From: an uncultured bacterium | GTDB taxonomy: Bacteria; Actinomycetota; UBA4738; HRBIN12 | DNA: 29,824 nucleotides | NCBI GenBank assembly: GCA_937881155.1 | Contig: CALGFI010000254.1 | Span: forward strand, 1 to 29,824 | Reading direction: 5' to 3' | Shown: positions 24,454 through 29,824 of the stretch, piece after piece | How the letters are laid out: each line of letters opens with the position of its first letter | Numbering within the stretch: position 1 is the first letter of the stretch | The notes under the pieces: generated by a model | What the model was told of the DNA's origin: nothing | Database searches by the model: none | Seen by the model: only the letters and a program-made list of their open reading frames with translations | Made by a program: the position numbers and the translations under genes

Positions 24454-26046
24454 TCAGGCCTCTCGAACGGTGTGGACGCTCTGCTGGAACACGTTGTTCG
24501 CCGTCGCGTACTGGTTGATGGCGAACACCACCGCGCCCTGCGTCGGGTCCCGTCCGATCGCGTTGAAGTCGCCCCAGCGCTCCGGCCCCGGGCGCACGTT
24601 GTACAGGTCGTCGCCCGCCACGAGCACCTGCTCCGAGGGTTCGGTCGAGCCGGGAGGGATCGACGCGATCCACGCCGAGAGGAACTCGTCGAACGTGAAG
24701 CTCGCGCGGTTGTAGGTCACGAACAGGTTGCCGAGCTCATCGGTCGCGACGACCGGCCAGCCGATCTCGACGTCCGGTCCTCCGATCACGCCTCTGCGCA
24801 CGATCGCGGAGCTCTCGAGCGCGACGCCGGGAGCGACCTCGTACCATCGTGCGGCCGCCTCGATGTACCCATCGAATCCGATGTCCGGCTTGAAGTTCTT
24901 CCGCACCGCGTGCGCCGCGTACAGAAGGTTTCGGTCGGCGTCGTAGAACGCGTTCACCAGGCGGAAGTCCCCGGCGTCCCACCAGTAGTCCGGATCGAAC
25001 GGGTCAGGAGCGCCCGCCTGGAGCGCGGCGAGCGGCGGGCGTGTGCGACCCGTCGGGATCCTGTCCTTCGTCACGCTCACGCCGGTCGGCGTGGGCCGAA
25101 CGCGCCAGATCGTGTGGAACGAACGACGGCCCCGCGGCTCGAACGACAACAGGTACTGATCGGTCCCCAGGGCGCCGACGGTCTGCGCCGGCTGCAGCGT
25201 GAACGCCAGAGAGCCGTCGGGGTTGCGCGTCCGCCGCCCGGTGATCACGTCCACTGCGACGCTCCCGTCGGTGCAGTCGTAGAGCTCGTCCTTGTCGAAC
25301 GAGAGGACCTGCGCGTAGCGGAATTGGACCTTGCGGCCGAACCCGAACTGGTTGGTCGTTACCGTGACGCGGTCGACCGTGTACCCGAGACCTGGGTAGT
25401 CCGCCCACTGCTCGCCGTCCCCCCGCAGCTGATCACCCTTGAGGACCGTGGTGCACCACGTCGTTGTGTCCGCCGCGGTGGCATCCGGGATCGTCGTCAC
25501 GATGATCCGTGACCGTTGCGGAGACACGCCGAACTCGAGGAACACCAAGACGAAGGTGTCGTTGTACTGGTCGTAGATCACCTTCGGGTCGAAGAGGATG
25601 CCGTCGCCGAGCGTGGGATCGATGCTCTCGAGCGACTCCGGACCGAGCACCGGTACGCCCGTCCGGTCGAACAGCGCCCAGGACACGTTGATCGCGGTGA
25701 AGAACCAGGTGTCGCCGAGCGCGCCGGTGGGGTCGGCCGGGGTCCTGCCGTCGATGTCGCCGATCCCGTCGAACCCCGAGACGATCGCCGGCGCGGCGGG
25801 GTGCTGGGCCGGCTGGACGCTTGGCCTCGCGAGGCTCGCGAGCTTCGCGTCGAGTGGGGACGCTAGCGGATCGCTCAGTGACGACCGATAGATCGGCGAG
25901 GGTTCTGCGTGATCGAGGGCCCGACCGATGACGCGCGCGACGACCCGGCGCTCCCGTCGATGGTGGTCATCTCCGGAGGCGGGTGCGGCGACCACTGCGC
26001 CGATGACTACGAGGAGGGCGACGAGCAGAGGAGCCCTCGTCCTCAT
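24454..26046 (-). CDS. Large secreted protein of unknown function, probably beta-propeller-like
   Basis: I cannot assign a family. The 530-aa product has a classic Sec signal (RTRAPLLVALLVVIGAVVAAPASG, cleavage near residue 25) and no lipobox or membrane segment, so it should be secreted. A proline-rich region (about 70-90) leads to a beta-rich domain with repeated motifs of the type DPKVIYDQYNDTFVLVFLE, VVATDELGNLFVTYNR and FYDADRNLLYAAHAV. Such strand-turn-strand units, with Asp/Asn turns, suggest a sialidase- or WD-like beta-propeller, but no catalytic signature is visible. Only two cysteines are in the mature part (TTWCTTV, YDCTDG). The start is ATG 26046. It stands alone between proS and the divergent trp leader. 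Confidence 0.85.
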   Translation of the reverse strand: MRTRAPLLVALLVVIGAVVAAPASGDDHHRRERRVVARVIGRALDHAEPSPIYRSSLSDPLASPLDAKLASLARPSVQPAQHPAAPAIVSGFDGIGDIDGRTPADPTGALGDTWFFTAINVSWALFDRTGVPVLGPESLESIDPTLGDGILFDPKVIYDQYNDTFVLVFLEFGVSPQRSRIIVTTIPDATAADTTTWCTTVLKGDQLRGDGEQWADYPGLGYTVDRVTVTTNQFGFGRKVQFRYAQVLSFDKDELYDCTDGSVAVDVITGRRTRNPDGSLAFTLQPAQTVGALGTDQYLLSFEPRGRRSFHTIWRVRPTPTGVSVTKDRIPTGRTRPPLAALQAGAPDPFDPDYWWDAGDFRLVNAFYDADRNLLYAAHAVRKNFKPDIGFDGYIEAAARWYEVAPGVALESSAIVRRGVIGGPDVEIGWPVVATDELGNLFVTYNRASFTFDEFLSAWIASIPPGSTEPSEQVLVAGDDLYNVRPGPERWGDFNAIGRDPTQGAVVFAINQYATANNVFQQSVHTVREA

Positions 26047-26156
26047 GTGCGTCCCGATCTTCCTGTGGCGGTCGTGCTCGGCTCCCCCGGCAGGCCCGTG
26101 ACCCTAGCCGACGACTCGATTTCGCGTCCAGGCACCGGCGCGACGACGCAACGCCG

Positions 26157-26186
26157 TTGACGTGCTCGTCCCGGCGGTGCGACCAT
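26157..26186 (+). promoter_or_regulatory. Candidate promoter of the trp operon
   Basis: TTGACG (26157-26162) matches the -35 consensus well, and GACCAT (26181-26186) 18 bases on keeps the important A2, A5 and T6 of the -10 box. Initiation near 26193 would begin almost at the ATG of the leader peptide (26196), which has no Shine-Dalgarno. The remaining sequence between 26047 and 26156 shows nothing I can name. Confidence 0.5.
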
Positions 26187-26195
26187 CGGCACGAC

Positions 26196-26240
26196 ATGAG
26201 CGTTCGAGCGATGGTCTGGTCCTGGCCCAGGGGGGTCTAG
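26196..26240 (+). CDS. trpL: trp operon leader peptide
   Basis: A 14-residue open frame, MSVRAMVWSWPRGV, with two Trp codons separated by one Ser codon, ending in TAG 112 bases before trpE. Trp is the rarest amino acid, so W-x-W in a tiny frame just before trpE is hard to explain by chance. In the classic mechanism, ribosome stalling at these codons under Trp shortage changes folding of the RNA beyond and lets polymerase continue. No Shine-Dalgarno precedes the ATG, and the candidate promoter would start RNA only a few bases upstream, so translation may be leaderless. An internal ATG at 26211 would give a 9-residue version with the same WSW. Too short for homology support. Confidence 0.72.
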   Translation: MSVRAMVWSWPRGV

Positions 26241-26278
26241 CGTCCGGCAGCCTCGCTCGACGAATCCGCATCACACGA

Positions 26279-26311
26279 GAGCCCCGGGCGGAGCCCCGGG
26301 GTTCGCCCTTT
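26279..26311 (+). terminator. Attenuator hairpin of the trp leader
   Basis: GAGCCCCGGG (26279-26288) pairs with CCCGGGGTTC (26295-26304) through 10 pairs, one a G-U, around a 6-base loop; a short TTT follows at 26309-26311. The 5' arm could instead pair with the end of the leader-peptide frame: GGGGGTCT (26231-26238) against AGAGCCCC (26278-26285) matches at 7 of 8 positions. This gives the mutually exclusive structures of a transcription attenuator. The U-tract is weak. Confidence 0.6.
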
Positions 26312-26330
26312 CCGGTGCCGCCCGCTGACA

Positions 26331-26336
26331 GGAGGT
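26331..26336 (+). promoter_or_regulatory. Ribosome-binding site of trpE
   Basis: GGAGGT is 15 bases before the GTG at 26352, too far for good initiation, but nine bases before an in-frame CTG at 26346. A second weak site, GAAGG, touches the GTG. The start of trpE is therefore uncertain between these two codons. Confidence 0.55.
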
Positions 26337-26351
26337 GAACGCGCGCTGAAG

Positions 26352-27827
26352 GTGCTCCCCAACCGAGAAGCGTTCGACGCCCTCGCATCTGCGGGCGCGC
26401 TCGCGCCGGTGTGGACAGAGCTGCTCGCCGACGTCTCGACGCCGGTCGGCGTCTTCCCTGCACTCGCGGGTGACGGCCCGGGCGTCCTGCTCGAGAGCGT
26501 GGAGCGTTCCGAGCGCTGGGGCCGGTACTCGTTCGTCGCTGGGGATCCTGCCGCCGTCGTCGTCCTCGATGAGGGCGGCCTCAACGTTCACGACGTCGTC
26601 CGCGATCTCGGCTTCGACGTTCGTTCAACCGGCAACGCTCGCCGCGATCTCGTTTCTCTGGCGACACGCCTTCGAGCTCCGCGCGTCGACGGGCTCCCGT
26701 CGCTCACGGGCGGACTCGTCGGCTTCCTTTCCTACGAGGCCGCGCAGCTCGTCGACGGACACCCCGTTCCCCCCGGCGAGACCCCGGCGCCGCCGATCGG
26801 CTTGCTCGTCGTCGACCGGGCGATCGTGTTCGACCACTGGCGGCAGCGGCTGCTGCTCGTCGCGCACGTTCCGGCCGGCGGCTACGACGGCGCCGTCGAC
26901 GCGCTGGAGGAGCTCTCCGACCGCGTCTCGTCGCCTGCTGCTCCTCCCCCCGAGCCGCTCGGCGACGGACTCCTCGACTCGGGCGGCGGCGACGCGAACA
27001 TGACGGACGACCACTTCCGCGACATCGTCCGGACGATGAAGGAGCACGTCTTCGCGGGCGACGTCTATCAGGTCGTTCCGTCGCGTCGCGTCAGCTTCAC
27101 CTCGTCGCGCGGCGGCCTTCCCGTGTACCGGCGTCTCCGCGTAACGAACCCGGCGCCGTACATGTTCTTCGTGCGGATGCTCGGACTCGAGCTCGCGGGT
27201 TCGTCGCCGGAGCCGCTCGTGCGCGTCGAGGGACGAACGGTCGTGAGCAGACCGATCGCGGGCACGCGGCCGCGGGGGGAAACCGAGCTCCGCGACCGTC
27301 TGTACGAGCACGAGCTTCTGGCGGACCCGAAGGAGCGCGCGGAGCACGCGATGCTCGTAGACCTGGCTCGAAACGACCTCGGTCGCGTCTGCGTGCCGGG
27401 CACCGTTCGACCGACTGAGCTCATGGTCGTTGAGCGCTTCTCGAAGGTAATGCACATCGTGAGCACGGTGGAAGGCGAGCTCGCGAACGGATGTCATCCG
27501 CTCGACGCGCTGTCGGTGACGTTCCCCGCAGGGACCGTGACCGGTGCCCCGAAGCGGCGGGCGATGGAGCTCATCGCCGAACACGAGCCGACCCCCCGCG
27601 GACCGTACGCGGGCGCTGTGGGGTACTGCACCTTCGCAGGCGACCTCGACTTCTGCATCACGATCCGAACCGCGGTCGTGGCGGACGGCCGGGCGCACGT
27701 ACAAACCGGCGCGGGGATCGTTGCGGACTCGGATCCCGATGTGGAGCTGGAGGAGACGAATGCGAAGGCGGCCGCCTTGCTGCCGGCGGTCGTCGACGCG
27801 GAGAGCATGTTGGAGCGGGGAACGTGA
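26352..27827 (+). CDS. trpE: Anthranilate synthase component I
   Basis: Converts chorismate to anthranilate with ammonia from TrpG, the first committed step of tryptophan synthesis. The 491-aa protein has the LLES feedback motif at 46-49 (VLLESVERSERWGRYSF), the region that binds inhibitory tryptophan in TrpE. The chorismate-binding domain shows PIAGTRPRGETE, DLARNDLGRVC, VMHIVSTVEGEL, FPAGTVTGAPKRRAMELI and the C-terminal ITIRTAVV and QTGAGIVADSDP. This argues for TrpE rather than PabB. The start is set at GTG 26352, with CTG 26346 as alternative. The stop overlaps the trpG start (GTGA). A leader peptide and attenuator-like hairpin precede it. Confidence 0.96.
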   Translation: MLPNREAFDALASAGALAPVWTELLADVSTPVGVFPALAGDGPGVLLESVERSERWGRYSFVAGDPAAVVVLDEGGLNVHDVVRDLGFDVRSTGNARRDLVSLATRLRAPRVDGLPSLTGGLVGFLSYEAAQLVDGHPVPPGETPAPPIGLLVVDRAIVFDHWRQRLLLVAHVPAGGYDGAVDALEELSDRVSSPAAPPPEPLGDGLLDSGGGDANMTDDHFRDIVRTMKEHVFAGDVYQVVPSRRVSFTSSRGGLPVYRRLRVTNPAPYMFFVRMLGLELAGSSPEPLVRVEGRTVVSRPIAGTRPRGETELRDRLYEHELLADPKERAEHAMLVDLARNDLGRVCVPGTVRPTELMVVERFSKVMHIVSTVEGELANGCHPLDALSVTFPAGTVTGAPKRRAMELIAEHEPTPRGPYAGAVGYCTFAGDLDFCITIRTAVVADGRAHVQTGAGIVADSDPDVELEETNAKAAALLPAVVDAESMLERGT

Positions 27828-28390
27828 TCCTCGTCGTCGACCACTACGACAGCTTCACGTTCAACCTGGTGCAGCTGATCGAGAGCCTCGGCGAACGGAC
27901 CGAGGTGGTGAAGAGCGACGCCGAGTCCGCGGAGCGTCTGCTCGAGCGCAAACCGTCGGCGGTGGTCCTGTCGCCCGGGCCCGGACGGCCGGAGGACGCC
28001 GGGTGCTTCCCCGAGCTGCTGGAGATCCTTCCCCACGAGACTCCCGTCCTCGGCGTGTGCCTCGGCCATCAGGCTCTGGGCGTTTCGGCGGGTGGCATCG
28101 TCGAGCGCGCGACGCCGGTCCACGGGAAGGCGTCACTCGTGCACCACGACGGGAAGGGCCTCTTCGACGGCGTGCCGAACCCCTTCGAGGCGGCGCGATA
28201 CCACTCGCTCGTGGTGAGACGGGTCGGCCTCCCGGACGGTCTCGCGCTCACGGCGTGGAGCGACGACGGCTTGGTGATGGCGACGCGCGATCGGACGCGT
28301 CCGCGTTTCGGCGTGCAGTTCCACCCCGAGTCGATCCTCACGCCCGACGGCCCGAAGATCATCAGGAACTTCCTCGCTCTGACGCGCTAG
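27824..28390 (+). CDS. trpG: Anthranilate synthase component II, glutamine amidotransferase
   Basis: Class I glutamine amidotransferase that feeds ammonia to TrpE; a dual role with an aminodeoxychorismate synthase (PabA) is possible. The start is GTG 27824, overlapping the trpE stop, with GGGGAAC just before it; 188 aa. The sequence begins MILVVDHYDSFTFNLVQ, then LSPGPGRPEDAG, the nucleophile C79 in GVCLGHQALG, YHSLVV, and the catalytic His-Glu pair in FGVQFHPESIL. The gene converges on the protease gene with 13 bp between stops. Later trp genes are not in the window. Confidence 0.96.
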   Translation: MILVVDHYDSFTFNLVQLIESLGERTEVVKSDAESAERLLERKPSAVVLSPGPGRPEDAGCFPELLEILPHETPVLGVCLGHQALGVSAGGIVERATPVHGKASLVHHDGKGLFDGVPNPFEAARYHSLVVRRVGLPDGLALTAWSDDGLVMATRDRTRPRFGVQFHPESILTPDGPKIIRNFLALTR

Positions 28391-28403
28391 CCGCCTCTGC
28401 TGC

Positions 28404-29824
28404 TCAGCATGAGGAGATCATTCCGTCTCCCGCCTGCTGGTCGCACGTGTCCGCGCCGGGGCCGCCGAACAGGTCGTCCTCGCCGCGGCCCCCCAGCAAC
28501 GCGTCCGCCCCGCCGCCGCCGAAGAGGGTGTCGGCCCGGGCCAGTCCCGAGATCACGTCATTGCCGTTGCGCCCGTCCAGCACGTCGCGCGCGCCGCTCC
28601 CTTCCAGCACGTCGGAGCCCGAACCGCCCACGATGCCCTCGACCCGAAGGAGCCGGTCGGCCCCCTCCCCGTGTGCTACGCCGCCGGCGAGGCTCGCGCG
28701 GATCGGCTTGGTCGCGAAGTCGAACCGTGCGAGATCGAACCCGCCCCCGCCGTCGAGGAGGTCCCTGCCACCCAGACCGACGAGGTCGTTCTGGCCGCCG
28801 TTCCCGACGAGCTCGTCGGCGAACGGACTTCCGATCGCGCCCTCGACCTGTTCGAGCGTCACCACGTCCGATGTGGTCGTCGCGCTCCCCACAACGAGGT
28901 CGACGGCCACGCCGGACGAGGCGTTCTCGAAGGAGACGAAATCGATTCCGCCACCGCCGATCACCGTGTCGGTCCCGCCGCTCGGAACGAGCACGTCGTC
29001 GCCACCGTTGCCGCAGATCACGTCGTCGCCGGGCGTTCCCTCCAGGAGGTTGCCGCGGTCGTTCCCCTCGATCGTGCACGAACCGAGCGGTGGTGGTGGT
29101 GGCGCGGAGCCGAGCGCCGCGATCGCCGCCGGGATGTCGAGTCGATGGAAACCGCGGTTCACGAGCCGATCGTTCAGCACGGGACCGGAGCTTCGAAAGG
29201 CATTGTCGACGGTGGTCGGGTCGGCCGTCGGCGAGGCGTCGGCGATCGCTGCCACAGCCCCGGCCACGTGGGGCGCGGCCTGGGACGTGCCGCCATACCT
29301 GACGCCGGCCGCGGTGATGAACACGCCGGGCGCCAGCACGGTGAGGAAGTTCGCGACCTGCGAGAAGCACGCGATCTTGTCGGCCGACGTGGTCCTGTCG
29401 GTGCACGCACCGTTGCCGGAGCCGGCCGTCACCGAACCGAGGCTGGAGTCGTAGACCGCGCCGACGCTCACCGCGCCCGGCGTGCATGCCGGCCGGGCGA
29501 CCCCCGCACGTTCGGAGCCGGTGCTGAATCGAGAGTTCCCCGCGGCGACGACGGGAACGATGCCCGCCGCGCGTGCGTTCGCGAACGCGGCGATGTAGGG
29601 GTTGCTCGGCCCTCCGCACTGCGACGTGTGGAACGACAGGTCACCGAAGCTGAGGTTCATCGCCCGCACGTTGTAGATCGATTGATTGGCGATCGTGAAG
29701 TCGATCGCTTCGAGCACGTCGGAGGCGAACGCGGCATTCCCGTCGAACACGTCGAGCGCGAGGATCTTCGTATCGGGCGCGACCCCCACGACGATGCCGG
29801 CGACGTTCGTCCCGTGCAAAACCG
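28404..29824 (-). CDS. Subtilisin-family (S8) serine protease with RTX-like repeats, N-terminus off window
   Basis: Secreted-type protease; the gene enters from the right edge, so the signal, propeptide and catalytic Asp are not seen. The first residues are the catalytic histidine motif HGTNVAGIV. VVAAGNSRFS carries the oxyanion Asn, and YGGTSQAAPHVAGAV carries the catalytic Ser. A Pro-rich hinge then leads to about 220 residues of Gly/Asp nonapeptide repeats of the GGxGxDxL type, in three blocks separated by spacers, which should bind calcium as a beta-roll. The C-terminus has a Cys pair (ADTC and SSC at the end). At least 473 codons. An apparent TTG start at 29819 is only the edge of the frame, within the catalytic domain. 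Confidence 0.92.
   Translation of the reverse strand, partial: VLHGTNVAGIVVGVAPDTKILALDVFDGNAAFASDVLEAIDFTIANQSIYNVRAMNLSFGDLSFHTSQCGGPSNPYIAAFANARAAGIVPVVAAGNSRFSTGSERAGVARPACTPGAVSVGAVYDSSLGSVTAGSGNGACTDRTTSADKIACFSQVANFLTVLAPGVFITAAGVRYGGTSQAAPHVAGAVAAIADASPTADPTTVDNAFRSSGPVLNDRLVNRGFHRLDIPAAIAALGSAPPPPPLGSCTIEGNDRGNLLEGTPGDDVICGNGGDDVLVPSGGTDTVIGGGGIDFVSFENASSGVAVDLVVGSATTTSDVVTLEQVEGAIGSPFADELVGNGGQNDLVGLGGRDLLDGGGGFDLARFDFATKPIRASLAGGVAHGEGADRLLRVEGIVGGSGSDVLEGSGARDVLDGRNGNDVISGLARADTLFGGGGADALLGGRGEDDLFGGPGADTCDQQAGDGMISSC

Noticed and set aside
22436..24715. 759-codon open frame on the plus strand opposite proS
   Set aside because: It mirrors the codon-position GC pattern of proS, has Arg/Asp/Val-rich nonsense composition, and proS has full domain matches. 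High GC makes antisense frames open by chance.
26335..26349. Four-codon frame GTG-AAC-GCG-CGC-TGA before trpE
   Set aside because: Too short to judge, with no Trp codon and poor spacing from the ribosome-binding site.
27544..29454. 636-codon plus-strand frame running from trpE through trpG into the protease gene
   Set aside because: It spans three genes with strong family motifs on other frames, and its translation is Pro/Arg/Ser low complexity.

Overview
This is a high-GC chromosomal window from an actinobacterium (Actinomycetota). The gene order proS / rimP-nusA-ylxR-infB-DUF503-rbfA-nrnA-truB-ribF-rpsO-pnp-M16 peptidase-dapB / dapA-rnj-ftsK matches the backbone known from Mycobacterium and Streptomyces. 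GTG and TTG starts are common, and there are actinobacterial accessory proteins such as an Eis-like acetyltransferase and a PIG-L deacetylase. Nothing fixes a genus; the sequence looks like a deep-branching or uncultured lineage. No tRNA, rRNA, insertion sequence, prophage or CRISPR array is visible.

Layout. 1-1037 (minus): a xylose-type sugar-binding lipoprotein cut by the left edge. 1208-6041 (minus): dapA-rnj-ftsK, tightly packed. A 43-bp divergent spacer separates dapA from a cob(I)alamin adenosyltransferase (plus). A lipoprotein of unknown function (minus) and a small histidine phosphatase (plus) follow. 7715-22210 (minus) is one long co-directional block: rimP, nusA, ylxR, infB, DUF503, rbfA, nrnA, truB, ribF, rpsO, pnp, an M16 peptidase, dapB, a PIG-L protein and an Eis-like acetyltransferase. 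Many junctions are ATGA/GTGA overlaps or gaps of a few bases; the clear break is the rpsO-pnp spacer, with two stem-loops. 22400-24403 (minus): proS and a small conserved-looking protein. 24454-26046 (minus): a large secreted protein of unknown function. 26157-28390 (plus): a trp operon start with a leader peptide (trpL), an attenuator-like hairpin, trpE and trpG. 28404-29824 (minus): a secreted subtilisin-type protease with RTX-like repeats, cut by the right edge.

The central block couples transcription elongation and termination (NusA), initiation (IF2), ribosome assembly (RimP, RbfA, S15), RNA modification and decay (TruB, NrnA, PNPase, and RNase J in the next operon), and flavin, lysine and peptidoglycan precursor supply (RibF, DapB, DapA). 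The most interesting signals are regulatory: a previously unlisted trp leader peptide with a W-x-W motif, placed before mutually exclusive stem-loops; a strong intrinsic terminator between a promoter-like box and rimP; paired hairpins between rpsO and pnp; and a symmetric -10 element that may drive dapA and a leaderless adenosyltransferase gene in opposite directions. No wholly new multi-gene system is evident. The protein-level oddities are a PIG-L enzyme lacking its usual catalytic aspartate and an adenosyltransferase with a palindrome-bearing insertion.
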